Source: Flavobacteriaceae bacterium (GTDB taxonomy: Bacteria; Bacteroidota; Bacteroidia; Flavobacteriales; Flavobacteriaceae). Taken from it: a stretch of 51,537 nucleotides of DNA. Position 1 is the stretch's first letter. Each line of letters begins with the position of its first letter. Where the stretch lies: positions 1-51,537 of the forward strand of contig NZMG01000046.1 of NCBI GenBank assembly GCA_002694465.1, written 5' to 3'. Positions 8,700-16,688 of this stretch are shown here, piece by piece. The notes under the pieces were generated by a model, which was not told the origin of the DNA, did not search any database, and saw only the letters and a program-made list of their open reading frames with translations. The position numbers and the translations under genes are program-made.

Positions 8700-11600
8700 T
8701 TACCCTACAATGTTAATGATTTTACCCGGCACCACAATCACTTTTTTAGGGGTTCGACCTTGTAATTGTTCCTGTGTTTTGTCATATGCCATGACCGCTT
8801 CTTCAATTTGAGCCGGGGTTAAGTCGAGCGGTAATTCTAACTTAAATCGCATCTTTCCGTTAAAGGAAACCGGATATTCTTTGCTACTTTCTACCAAATG
8901 TTTAGCATCAAACACCGGAAACGGCGCTGTCGAAATACTTCCCTCGTGGCCTAATCTCTCCCAAAGTTCTTCGGCGATGTGTGGCGCGTAGGGCGAAATT
9001 AATACCGCCAATGGCTCCAATACCTCACGACTGTTACATTTTTGAGCGGTCAATTCGTTTACGGCAATCATAAAGGTGGAAACCGAGGTATTAAAACTAA
9101 AGTTTTCGATATCCTCCTGTACTTTTTTAATGGTTTTATGCAACGTCTTTAAACTGTCTTTGCTGGCAGGCTCGTTACTCACATGAAAGCTATCTTCTGC
9201 ACCCGAATTGTAGAGTTTCCATAGCTTTTTAAGGAAACTGTGTACACCTGTAATTCCAGCGGTATTCCAAGGCTTGGCCTGCTCTAGCGGACCTAAAAAC
9301 ATCTCGTACATCCGTAAGGTATCGGCCCCGTATTGTTCACAAATATCATCTGGATTAACGACGTTGTATTTGGACTTGGACATTTTTTCGACTTCGCGGG
9401 AAACTTTAAAAGTGCCATCTTCTTCAGTGATAAAAATCGCATCTTTAAATTCTGGGCGCCAATTTTTAAAGGCTTCAGTATTTAATTCATTTTGAAGATT
9501 GACAAAGGTGACATCGGCATGAGATTTTAAGTGTACTAAACTTGCCACTTCATTATTTGAGTTATACTTTTTTGAAATTTTAAATACTTCATCTAAGTAT
9601 TTTGGTCTATTATTAGAGTCTTTAGTGTTCTCTTCTTGCTTATTATATAATTCAGATGAAATGAGAATTGGAGGGACATTTTCTGAAACTGAACAGTAAT
9701 TTACAAAAGCACTCTCCCCTAAAATCATTCCTTGGTTAATCAACTTTTTTACAGGCTCGTCTACCTTAAAGTAGCCACGGTCGTGCATAAACTTGGTCCA
9801 AAAACGCGTGTATAGCAAATGCCCTGTGGCATGTTCGCTTCCGCCTAGATATAGATCCACATTCTCCCAATAGTCCAACGCTTCTTTAGAGGCAAAAACA
9901 TCCTCATTGGTGGGGTCCATATAGCGAAACATATAGCAGCTACTACCCGCCCACCCAGGCATGGTGTTTAACTCCAGTGGAAATACCGTTTTGTTATCGA
10001 TTAAGTCGTTGTGCACCACTTCATTTTTGGTGGTATCCCACGCCCACACCTCAGCACGACCCAATGGGGGTTCGCCTTCTTCGGTGGGAAGGTATTTTTC
10101 CACCTCCGGAAGTGTTAACGGTAAATGCTCTAAAGCAATCATTTGCGGCATTCCGTTTTTGTAATACACAGGAAACGGTTCCCCCCAATAGCGTTGACGG
10201 CTAAACACTGCATCCCGTAAACGGTAATTGATTTTTCCTTCGCCTTGACCCTTAGCTTCTAAGGCTTCAATCACTTTTTGAGTGGCGTCGGCATAATTCA
10301 ATCCGTTGATAAAATCGCTATTGGCGATGATGGTATTTACTTTATCCTCAAAAGGTTCTTCTGAAATATCAACCCCTTCAAAAATATTAGGAATAGGTAA
10401 ATCAAAATGCTTTGCAAAATTGTAATCGCGTTGGTCACCACATGGCACTGCCATCACGGCACCTGTTCCGTAGCCTGCCAATACGTAATCTCCAATCCAA
10501 ATAGGAATTGGTTTTCCCGTAAACGGATGCTCGGCATAAGCTCCTGTAAACACCCCCGAGATGGTTTTTACATCAGCCATACGCTCACGCTCACTTCGCT
10601 TGGCAGAAGCTTCTACATACGCTTCTATTTTGGCTTTCTGTTCTGGTGTAGTAATTTTCGAAACGAGGTCATGCTCTGGAGCTAAGGTCATAAAACTCAC
10701 CCCAAAAATAGTGTCAGGACGGGTGGTAAATACTTCTATGTAATCCCCACCCTGGCCCTCCCCAGAAGGGAGGGAATGGAGAATTTCTTCAATTTTATTT
10801 AATACAACATCTATACTTTCAATTACTTCTTGGTTAGTAAAACGGATAACCTTAAATCCCTTCTTTTCAGTTAGAGTAAGTGTCCTTAGCTCATCTTCTT
10901 CCACTTGAAAATCATGAATCTTTCCATCAACCTCTATTATTAATTTTTTTTCTAAGCAAACAAAATCGGCGATATATTTATAGATAGGATGTTGTCTTCT
11001 AAATTTAACTCCAAGCTTCTTTTTTCTTAGCTCCTCCCAAAGCTTTTTTTCTGCTTGAGTAGGACTTTTTCGCATTTCCTTAGCTTTCTTCAAGAGCATT
11101 TTAATAGACTTTGAATCCCCCGTTAATCTATAACCGGCTCCCCCTCCGCTGGAGGGGGTTGGGGGGAGGACTTTAAAAGTTACTGAAGCCCCTTTGGAAC
11201 GGCCTATCCAATTGGTTTGTGAATCTTTTAATGGTTGCGGCCAATCGATAGTATCCAATCCGTCAAGCAATCGTTGAGCGTATGCCGTGATACGCATACT
11301 CCACTGCTTCATCTTTTTACGAACCACGGGATAGCCACCACGTTCAGAAACACCATTCACAATCTCGTCATTTGCCAACACGGTACCTAACTGCGGACAC
11401 CAATTTACTTCGGTTTCGGCGAGGTAAGTAAGTCTATATTTTAGTAAAATTTGTTGTTTTTCCTCTTCCGAAAAAGCATTCCAATCCTTTGCAGAAAAAA
11501 CATCTGTATCATCATCACATGCCGCGACAATGTTTGTATTTCCTTGCTCTTCGAATACTTTAACTAATTCAGAAATTGGGAACGCTTTTTCATGAGTTTT

Positions 11601-12047
11601 ACAGTACCAACTTTCAAATAATTGTATAAAAATCCACTGCGTCCATTTGTAATAGTTAGGATCACTGGTGCGAACCTCACGGCTCCAATCGAAGCTAAAG
11701 CCTATTTTATCCAGTTGTTCACGATAGCGGGCGATGTTTTCTTCGGTTGTTTTTTTGGGATGTTGCCCTGTTTGAATCGCATACTGCTCTGCAGGTAATC
11801 CAAAACTATCATACCCCTGCGGATGCAACACATTAAATCCTTTGTGACGCTTGTAGCGCGCATAAATATCACTCGCAATATAGCCTAGCGGGTGCCCCAC
11901 GTGCAACCCAGCCCCAGAAGGATAGGGAAACATGTCTAGGACATAGTATTTGGGTTTCTCACTATTATTTTCGGCTTTAAAGGTTTGGTTTTCTGCCCAA
12001 TACTTTTGCCATTTGGCTTCGATATCGTTAAAATGATATTTACTCAT
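8700..12047 (-). CDS. leuS: Leucyl-tRNA synthetase with an in-frame DUF559 nuclease-domain insertion
   Basis: LeuRS charges tRNA-Leu and edits mischarged tRNA. The class I HIGH motif is HVGH at residues 49-52 (within PYPSGAGLHVGHPLGY), KMSKS is at 888-892, and the editing-domain TTRPDTIFG segment follows residue 440. The protein is 1,115 residues; Bacteroidota LeuRS is usually about 920-960. The excess is mostly residues 294-434, which form a full DUF559/Vsr-like nuclease domain between FKV and DYIEVFTTRPDT, in the loop that opens the CP1 editing domain. The frame is open throughout. A second, milder expansion, rich in Asn, Lys and Ser, lies near residues 775-855 just before KMSKS. No other leuS is seen here, so this copy is probably functional. 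A promoter lies 23 nt upstream. Confidence 0.96.
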   Translation of the reverse strand: MSKYHFNDIEAKWQKYWAENQTFKAENNSEKPKYYVLDMFPYPSGAGLHVGHPLGYIASDIYARYKRHKGFNVLHPQGYDSFGLPAEQYAIQTGQHPKKTTEENIARYREQLDKIGFSFDWSREVRTSDPNYYKWTQWIFIQLFESWYCKTHEKAFPISELVKVFEEQGNTNIVAACDDDTDVFSAKDWNAFSEEEKQQILLKYRLTYLAETEVNWCPQLGTVLANDEIVNGVSERGGYPVVRKKMKQWSMRITAYAQRLLDGLDTIDWPQPLKDSQTNWIGRSKGASVTFKVLPPTPSSGGGAGYRLTGDSKSIKMLLKKAKEMRKSPTQAEKKLWEELRKKKLGVKFRRQHPIYKYIADFVCLEKKLIIEVDGKIHDFQVEEDELRTLTLTEKKGFKVIRFTNQEVIESIDVVLNKIEEILHSLPSGEGQGGDYIEVFTTRPDTIFGVSFMTLAPEHDLVSKITTPEQKAKIEAYVEASAKRSERERMADVKTISGVFTGAYAEHPFTGKPIPIWIGDYVLAGYGTGAVMAVPCGDQRDYNFAKHFDLPIPNIFEGVDISEEPFEDKVNTIIANSDFINGLNYADATQKVIEALEAKGQGEGKINYRLRDAVFSRQRYWGEPFPVYYKNGMPQMIALEHLPLTLPEVEKYLPTEEGEPPLGRAEVWAWDTTKNEVVHNDLIDNKTVFPLELNTMPGWAGSSCYMFRYMDPTNEDVFASKEALDYWENVDLYLGGSEHATGHLLYTRFWTKFMHDRGYFKVDEPVKKLINQGMILGESAFVNYCSVSENVPPILISSELYNKQEENTKDSNNRPKYLDEVFKISKKYNSNNEVASLVHLKSHADVTFVNLQNELNTEAFKNWRPEFKDAIFITEEDGTFKVSREVEKMSKSKYNVVNPDDICEQYGADTLRMYEMFLGPLEQAKPWNTAGITGVHSFLKKLWKLYNSGAEDSFHVSNEPASKDSLKTLHKTIKKVQEDIENFSFNTSVSTFMIAVNELTAQKCNSREVLEPLAVLISPYAPHIAEELWERLGHEGSISTAPFPVFDAKHLVESSKEYPVSFNGKMRFKLELPLDLTPAQIEEAVMAYDKTQEQLQGRTPKKVIVVPGKIINIVG
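10746..10780 (-). repeat. Left REP-like palindrome with G-rich tail bounding the DUF559 element
   Basis: On the plus strand a C-rich tail (10746-10755) precedes a palindrome with 7-bp arms (10756-10762 and 10768-10774) and a 5-nt loop. Read from outside in, it resembles the reverse complement of the right element at 11134-11170, so the two form an imperfect inverted pair. Confidence 0.75.
10746..11168 (-). mobile_element. DUF559 nuclease element inserted in leuS
   Basis: This 423-bp segment encodes LeuRS residues 294-434 but is unrelated to LeuRS. Its core is a DUF559 (Vsr-like, PD-(D/E)XK) domain: SPTQAEKKLWEELRKKKLG, KFRRQHPI, YIADF with Asp near 361, and IIEVDG with Glu 372 and Asp 374, then VIRFTNQEVIE. 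The catalytic pattern looks complete. The ends are Pro/Gly/Ser-rich (PPTPSSGGGAG and LPSGEGQGG), because there the coding sequence passes through two inverted, G/C-rich palindromic repeats. The insert is an exact multiple of three. No target-site duplication is obvious. An intein is excluded (no splice-junction Cys/Ser or His-Asn). Mobility is inferred from structure only. Confidence 0.8.
11134..11170 (+). repeat. Right REP-like palindrome with G-rich tail bounding the DUF559 element
   Basis: A palindrome with perfect 8-bp arms (11140-11147 and 11151-11158) and a 3-nt loop, followed by a G-rich tail ending at 11169. Total palindrome length is 19 nt, the same as in the left copy. The tails of both copies point outward from the nuclease coding sequence. 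Confidence 0.75.
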
Positions 12048-12070
12048 GCGTTCTGTTTCAAAAGAAAGCG

Positions 12071-12100
12071 CAAAATTACGCTTATTGTACGAAAGACAAA
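12071..12100 (-). promoter_or_regulatory. Promoter for leuS
   Basis: Minus-strand TTTG (12097-12100), an 18-nt spacer, then TAATTTTG (12071-12078). Both match the Bacteroidota consensus, and the -7 element ends 23 nt before the leuS ATG. Confidence 0.68.
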
Positions 12101-12167
12101 AGTTTAAGCGTTAGTATTCATAGAACTAAAAAACCTTGTATTTTTACACAACCAATTTTTAATATCT

Positions 12168-13046
12168 ATGTCCGCATCCTTTGAAAAGTATCAAAAACGC
12201 CGCTTGATTTCCTCGTATTTTTCGGTAGTGATAAGTATTTCACTGGTGTTATTTTTGTTAGGATTGTTGGGGCTTTTGGTGTTAAATACCAAAAAAGTGG
12301 CCGATCATTTTAAGGAAAAAATTGCGTTGACGGTTTTTCTGAAAGATACCGCCAAACAAGTAGAAATTGACCAATTACAACAAAGTTTGGCCCTGGCTGA
12401 ATATACCAAAAGCGCCACTTTTGTCTCTAAAGAACAAGCTGCTGAAGAACACAGTGCCACCATTGGAGAAAATTTTATGGAGTTTTTAGGGTACAATCCG
12501 CTTCAAAATAGCATAGATGTGTATTTGTTAGCCGATTTTGTTTCTCCATCCAAATTGGAAGAAATTCAGACGGAAATTATGACCAAAGATTTTGTGGATG
12601 AAGTCACCTACGATAAACCCTTAATTGTTTTATTAAATGATAACATTAAAAAAATAAGTTTTTGGGTCCTTGTGGTAAGTGCTATTTTTCTATTCATAGC
12701 GGTATTGTTAATAAATAGCTCGATTCGGCTTTCGGTGTATGCAAAACGTTTTACCATTAAAACCATGCAAATGGTAGGTGCTACCAAAGGTTTTATTAGA
12801 CGTCCTTTTATTTTAAAAAGCATGAAATTAGGGATTATTGGTTCCTTAGTTGCCATCGCAGGCATTGCAGGTGTACTGTTTTATTTGGATAAGTATTTCC
12901 CAGAAATGCAGTTTATGCAAGACAAACTACTCATTGGTGGCTTGTTTCTTTTTGTGTTTTTGATGGGCTTAATTATTAGTTGGTTAAGCACTCATTTTGC
13001 GACACAACGCTTCCTTAATTTAAGAACTGACGAATTGTATTATTAA
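12168..13046 (+). CDS. ftsX: Cell-division ABC permease FtsX
   Basis: FtsX pairs with the ATPase FtsE to relay divisome signals to peptidoglycan hydrolases across the inner membrane. The 292-residue protein has a TM helix at about residues 20-40, a periplasmic domain with the FtsX extracellular-domain segment (TVFLKDTAKQ, FVSKEQAAEE, FMEFLGYNPLQNSIDVYL), and three C-terminal TM helices with the permease motif TIKTMQMVGATKGFIRRPF. No ftsE is in the window, which is common in Bacteroidota where the two genes may be unlinked. It leads a plus-strand run ftsX-DUF3098-uppP-truB with small gaps, so co-transcription is likely. Confidence 0.93.
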   Translation: MSASFEKYQKRRLISSYFSVVISISLVLFLLGLLGLLVLNTKKVADHFKEKIALTVFLKDTAKQVEIDQLQQSLALAEYTKSATFVSKEQAAEEHSATIGENFMEFLGYNPLQNSIDVYLLADFVSPSKLEEIQTEIMTKDFVDEVTYDKPLIVLLNDNIKKISFWVLVVSAIFLFIAVLLINSSIRLSVYAKRFTIKTMQMVGATKGFIRRPFILKSMKLGIIGSLVAIAGIAGVLFYLDKYFPEMQFMQDKLLIGGLFLFVFLMGLIISWLSTHFATQRFLNLRTDELYY

Positions 13047-13083
13047 TTAAAATCTTACCTTGCAACTCTAATCTCTAAACGCT

Positions 13084-13344
13084 ATGGGAGAAAAAAAACG
13101 AAAAGAACAAGCTAAGAATCAATCCTTTATTTTTGAATGGGAGAATTATAAATTCATGCTTATTGGCGCTGCTTTTATTGCTTTAGGATTTATTTTAATG
13201 GCAGGGGGTGGAAGCGATGATCCTAATGTCTTTAATCCAGAAATTTATAGCTGGCGACGCATTCGTCTGGCACCTGCACTTATACTTATTGGTTTCGGGT
13301 TTGAAGTCTACGCCATTTTACTGAATCCCAACAAAGAAAAATAA
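13084..13344 (+). CDS. DUF3098 small membrane protein
   Basis: An 86-residue protein with a basic N-terminus, a FxFxWENYKFMLIG segment, a TM helix around residues 25-42, a short loop with GGGSDDPNVFNPEIYS, and a second TM helix ending in NPNKEK. This is the pattern of DUF3098, which in Bacteroidota lies between ftsX and uppP as it does here. It is probably an inner-membrane protein with both ends in the cytoplasm. Function is unknown; the fixed position suggests a link to the envelope or cell-division genes beside it. Confidence 0.85.
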   Translation: MGEKKRKEQAKNQSFIFEWENYKFMLIGAAFIALGFILMAGGGSDDPNVFNPEIYSWRRIRLAPALILIGFGFEVYAILLNPNKEK

Positions 13345-13350
13345 TTTTTC

Positions 13351-14142
13351 ATGGACGTACTCGATGCCGTCATTCTTGGGATTATTCAAGGTCTTACCGA
13401 ATTTTTACCAGTATCCTCTAGCGGTCATTTAGAATTAGGGAAAGCTATTTTGGGAGACCAAATGGTGGCTGAAGAAAGCCTACTCTTTACCGTAGTACTT
13501 CATTTTGCGACAGCTTTAAGCACTTTGGTGGTTTTCCGAAAAGATGTTTGGGAAATTTTGTACGGACTCTTCCAATTTAAATGGAACCAAGAAATGCAAT
13601 TTTCATTAAAAATTATTATTTCCATGATTCCCGCGGTCATCATCGGCGTGATGTTCGAAGAGCAATTAGAATCGCTCTTTGGAGGAAGTATTGCGTTTGT
13701 TGGCGCTATGCTTATCGTAACTGCTATACTACTTTGGTTTGCCGATAAAGCCAAAAACACAGGTAAAAAAGTCACTTTTAAGGATGCCTTTATCATAGGT
13801 GTATCTCAAGCCATTGCCATGCTTCCTGGAATTTCTAGAAGTGGCGCTACGATTTCTACTTCAGTGTTATTGGGAAATGACAAAGGAAAAGCCGCCCGTT
13901 TTTCATTTTTAATGGTAGTGCCATTAATTTTTGGAAAAATAGCCAAGGACATCATGAGTGGTGATCTTTCTACCGACACTGCAAATCTTTCAACCTTAGG
14001 TATTGGTTTTATTGCTGCTTTTATTGCAGGTATCGCTGCTTGTACTTGGATGATTAAATTAGTAAGAAACAGTAAACTTAAATGGTTTGCTGTATATTGT
14101 TTTATAGTAGGAATCATCGCCATAGTAGTAAGTTTTATCTAA
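13351..14142 (+). CDS. uppP: Undecaprenyl-diphosphatase
   Basis: UppP (BacA) dephosphorylates undecaprenyl pyrophosphate so the lipid carrier can be reused in cell-wall synthesis, and it gives bacitracin tolerance. The 263-residue multi-pass protein has both signature motifs: QGLTEFLPVSSSGHLEL near residues 14-30, with the catalytic Glu, and PGISRSGATIS near 156-166, with the essential Ser and Arg. It starts 6 bp after DUF3098, and its TAA stop overlaps the truB start by one base (TAATG), which suggests translational coupling. Confidence 0.96.
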   Translation: MDVLDAVILGIIQGLTEFLPVSSSGHLELGKAILGDQMVAEESLLFTVVLHFATALSTLVVFRKDVWEILYGLFQFKWNQEMQFSLKIIISMIPAVIIGVMFEEQLESLFGGSIAFVGAMLIVTAILLWFADKAKNTGKKVTFKDAFIIGVSQAIAMLPGISRSGATISTSVLLGNDKGKAARFSFLMVVPLIFGKIAKDIMSGDLSTDTANLSTLGIGFIAAFIAGIAACTWMIKLVRNSKLKWFAVYCFIVGIIAIVVSFI

Positions 14143-14834
14143 TGACAGTTGAAGACTATAAAGAAGGACAGGTTTTACTTATCGATAAGCCATTAGAATG
14201 GACTTCGTTTCAAGTGGTGAATAAAGTACGGTGGTTACTTCGGAAAGAATTTCAACTCAAAAAATTAAAAGTTGGCCACGCAGGTACGCTCGATCCTTTA
14301 GCCACAGGGCTGCTGATTTTGTGTACTGGTAAATTCACTAAAAAAATAGACACCTACCAAGCCCAAGAAAAGGAATATACTGGGACCATTACTTTAGGCG
14401 CTACTACTCCAAGCTATGATTTGGAAACGGAGATTGACCAAACTTTTGATATTTCAAAAATCACAGAAGCTCAAATACACGAAGCCACTCATCAATTTAT
14501 AGGCGAAATAGAACAGCAGCCCCCTGTTTTTTCGGCCTTAAAAAAAGACGGAAAACGGCTGTACGAATTCGCACGTGCTGGAGAAGATGTGGAAGTGCCG
14601 AAACGAAAAATCACCATTTCAGCTTTTGAAATCACAACCATTGAAATGCCAAATGTTTCATTTCGAGTGGTGTGTAGCAAAGGCACCTATATACGATCTT
14701 TAGCACATGATTTTGGGAAAGCATTGCGCAATGGAGCGCACCTATCGGCATTGCGAAGAACCAAAATTGGAGATTTTTCTGTAGAGGATGCTGTAAGCAT
14801 CGAAAACTTTGAAAATTCCTTCAAAAACTCTTAA
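14142..14834 (+). CDS. truB: tRNA pseudouridine(55) synthase
   Basis: TruB makes pseudouridine 55 in the T-loop of tRNAs. The catalytic motif VGHAGTLDPLATGLL is at residues 44-58, with the nucleophile Asp51, and the KxYxG-like KEYTGTITLG and GTYIRSLAHDFG motifs follow. At 230 residues it lacks a large C-terminal PUA domain, as in many Bacteroidota. The frame is open from 14082, but the true start is the ATG at 14142 (MTVEDYKEG), overlapping the uppP stop by one base. The longer start would overlap the uppP membrane domain and has no family support. Confidence 0.95.
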   Translation: MTVEDYKEGQVLLIDKPLEWTSFQVVNKVRWLLRKEFQLKKLKVGHAGTLDPLATGLLILCTGKFTKKIDTYQAQEKEYTGTITLGATTPSYDLETEIDQTFDISKITEAQIHEATHQFIGEIEQQPPVFSALKKDGKRLYEFARAGEDVEVPKRKITISAFEITTIEMPNVSFRVVCSKGTYIRSLAHDFGKALRNGAHLSALRRTKIGDFSVEDAVSIENFENSFKNS

Positions 14835-14896
14835 AAAAAGCGTTAAACCTTTCTAATTCTTTAGTTTTTTAGCTTAAAAATTCTTCCATTTGTAGA

Positions 14897-15598
14897 ATGA
14901 ATTTCAATTATTCATATCGAGCCTTTCTCATTTCCAGCCTTTTAGTGGGTAATTTGGTGCTGCTTTTGGTTAGCGTAAAGTTGAATAAAAAAGAACTTGC
15001 AGTAGAAAAGGAAATTCCTATTGAATACGAAGAACTACTTCCTATAGAGAAAGAAGAACTTGCTCTGGCTCAAGAGATGGAAAGAATTAAAATTGAAACC
15101 AATAAAGCCTATAATGAAGCGGAGGAATTTATTAAAGAACTGGAAAACGAACGCGAAGAATCTTTAGAAGAAGAAAATCTTGATGGGAATGAGGATTCGT
15201 TTGAAACGGGCGGAAATAAAATTGATTTAAGTAAGGCAGAAAACAAATTAAAAGAAGTAAAAAAGAAATTAGCGACCTCTTCCAAAAAGAAACCGAGACC
15301 TAGTAACGGAGTAAGCCGTAAAACCACTATTAGTTACAGTTTGGTCAACCGCAAGGCCATGTATTTGCCCAACCCGGTATATACTTGCGATGCGGCTGGA
15401 AAAGTTGTGATTACCATTGAAGTAAACGAATTAGGAAAAATTACTCGAAAAGAATACAATGCAACCTTATCTACTACTACAAATGGCTGTTTAATCGATG
15501 CTGCGCTGGCCTATGCAGCGGAGACTCGTTTTAGTACCGATGCTTCAAAAGATAGACAACTAGGAACTATTAGCTACCATTTTCCGGGACAGCAATAA
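14897..15598 (+). CDS. TonB/TolA-like envelope protein
   Basis: A 233-residue protein with one N-terminal TM anchor (about residues 9-26), a long highly charged Glu/Lys-rich region (about 30-140) likely to be helical and to cross the periplasm, and a C-terminal beta-rich domain. That domain has NPVYTCDAAGKVVITIEVNE, a lone Cys pair partner in TNGCLIDAALAYA, and ends RQLGTISYHFPGQQ. This layout is that of TonB-type energy transducers in Bacteroidota, although no Pro-rich linker is seen. It may energise a TonB receptor or act in envelope integrity. No exbB or exbD genes are nearby, so its partner is not known. Confidence 0.65.
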   Translation: MNFNYSYRAFLISSLLVGNLVLLLVSVKLNKKELAVEKEIPIEYEELLPIEKEELALAQEMERIKIETNKAYNEAEEFIKELENEREESLEEENLDGNEDSFETGGNKIDLSKAENKLKEVKKKLATSSKKKPRPSNGVSRKTTISYSLVNRKAMYLPNPVYTCDAAGKVVITIEVNELGKITRKEYNATLSTTTNGCLIDAALAYAAETRFSTDASKDRQLGTISYHFPGQQ

Positions 15599-15627
15599 TT
15601 TAGTACATTCACTACAAATTACTATCA

Positions 15628-16188
15628 ATGAAATCTCGATGCTATTGGTGCGGTGTGGACCCACTGTATGTTGACTACCACGACAATGAATGGGGTGTTC
15701 CCGTAAAGGATGACAAAACCCTTTTTGAATTTTTAACTTTGGAAACTTTTCAGGCGGGATTAAGCTGGATTACTGTGCTTCGGAAAAGGGAAAACTTTAG
15801 AAAGGCCTTTGATTCGTTTGACTACAAAAAGATTGCCACTTATTCTGACACCAAAATGGAAAGTCTTTTAAAAGATGAAGGCATCATCAGGAATAAATTA
15901 AAGGTAAAATCAGCTGTTACCAATGCACAAGCTTTTATGGAAGTTCAAAAAGAGTTTGGAAGTTTCAGCAACTATATTTGGGCATTTGTGGATGGAAAAC
16001 CCATTAAAAACACATGGACTTCTAAACATGATATTCCTGCCAATACTCCTTTAAGCGACGCTATAAGTAAAGACTTAAAGAAACGCGGATTTAAATTTGT
16101 TGGGACAACGGTTATCTATGCCCATATGCAAGCCACAGGCATGGTCAATGACCACTTAGTAGATTGTTTTAGATACAATGAAGTTTAA
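15628..16188 (+). CDS. tag: DNA-3-methyladenine glycosylase I
   Basis: Tag removes 3-methyladenine from alkylated DNA to start base excision repair. The 186-residue length fits. Zinc ligands are in place: C5 and H18 at the N-terminus (RCYWCGVDP and YHDNEWGVP), H176 and C180 at the C-terminus (NDHLVDC). The base-binding segment LETFQAGLSW and the HhH-like middle (KDEGIIRNKLK) are also typical. It is the last gene of the ftsX-to-tag plus-strand run; its TAA stop shares bases with the opposite-strand stop (TTAA, 16185-16188). Confidence 0.95.
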   Translation: MKSRCYWCGVDPLYVDYHDNEWGVPVKDDKTLFEFLTLETFQAGLSWITVLRKRENFRKAFDSFDYKKIATYSDTKMESLLKDEGIIRNKLKVKSAVTNAQAFMEVQKEFGSFSNYIWAFVDGKPIKNTWTSKHDIPANTPLSDAISKDLKKRGFKFVGTTVIYAHMQATGMVNDHLVDCFRYNEV

Positions 16189-16529
16189 TTGGTACTAAGA
16201 GAAACCAAGTATTTATTGGTTACAAAATCTTCATTTAATGCCTTAAGGGATTGCTTATAGCGATACAATACTTTACTAGTCACCAACTCTTTCGTTTCAA
16301 AAACTTTTTCATACCATTTCTTGGCACTTTTATAGTTGGATTCAAAATAATGGGCGTTTGCTAAATCGAGATATACTTTTGGCGTACCATACCCTTCTTT
16401 AATAACTTGCTCGTATACTTTGGTAATACTAATGTCTTTATTTACATCAATAGTGGTTTCTTCCTGAGAAAGAAGGGTGCCAGAAATTAAGAGGGAAAAT
16501 GTGATTAATATTGAGGACCATAGTTTCAT
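16185..16529 (-). CDS. Small secreted TPR-like protein
   Basis: A 114-residue protein with a signal peptide (about residues 1-21, ending LLSQEE) and one to two tetratricopeptide-like repeats: AHYFESNYKSAKKWYEKVFE and VLYRYKQSLKALNED. The sequence resembles the N-terminal repeat part of Bacteroidota OmpA/PD40 outer-membrane proteins (for example PorE-like), but it stops before any PD40 or OmpA domain. It could be a genuine short periplasmic adaptor or a truncated relative; no downstream remnant is visible, because tag lies there in the opposite direction. Function is unknown. Confidence 0.7.
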   Translation of the reverse strand: MKLWSSILITFSLLISGTLLSQEETTIDVNKDISITKVYEQVIKEGYGTPKVYLDLANAHYFESNYKSAKKWYEKVFETKELVTSKVLYRYKQSLKALNEDFVTNKYLVSLSTN

Positions 16530-16635
16530 ACGTTCAAATTTGGGAAAATTCTGATGCTAATTTGCTGATTTAAAGCCGAAAAAACAAATTAAATCGTCAA
16601 AAAGCGATTTAAGAATGAATACACTATTGCCGAAA

Positions 16636-16662
16636 ACAAAAAACACCGTTTATAAAACGGTG
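16636..16662 (-). terminator. Intrinsic terminator after the deiminase gene
   Basis: An 8-bp stem (16644-16651 with 16655-16662) and 3-nt loop, followed on the minus strand by a T-run. It lies just past the stop at 16689. The rest of 16530-16688 holds nothing else I can identify. Confidence 0.78.
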
Positions 16663-16688
16663 GTCTTTTGTAAATATTTTAACGAGTT

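Noticed and set aside
9274..10743. Several plus-strand open frames opposite leuS
   Set aside because: Each lies fully inside the conserved leuS gene and shows no recognisable domain. They are shadows of the coding strand.
10746..11168. The insert in leuS as an intein or a self-splicing intron
   Set aside because: There is no Cys/Ser at the first and +1 positions and no His-Asn at the end, so protein splicing is unlikely. The frame stays open and the segment is too short and unstructured for a group I or II intron.
14082..14141. A longer truB start at 14082
   Set aside because: It would overlap the last helix of uppP by 60 bp in another frame. The TAATG overlap at 14140-14144 gives a natural coupled start.
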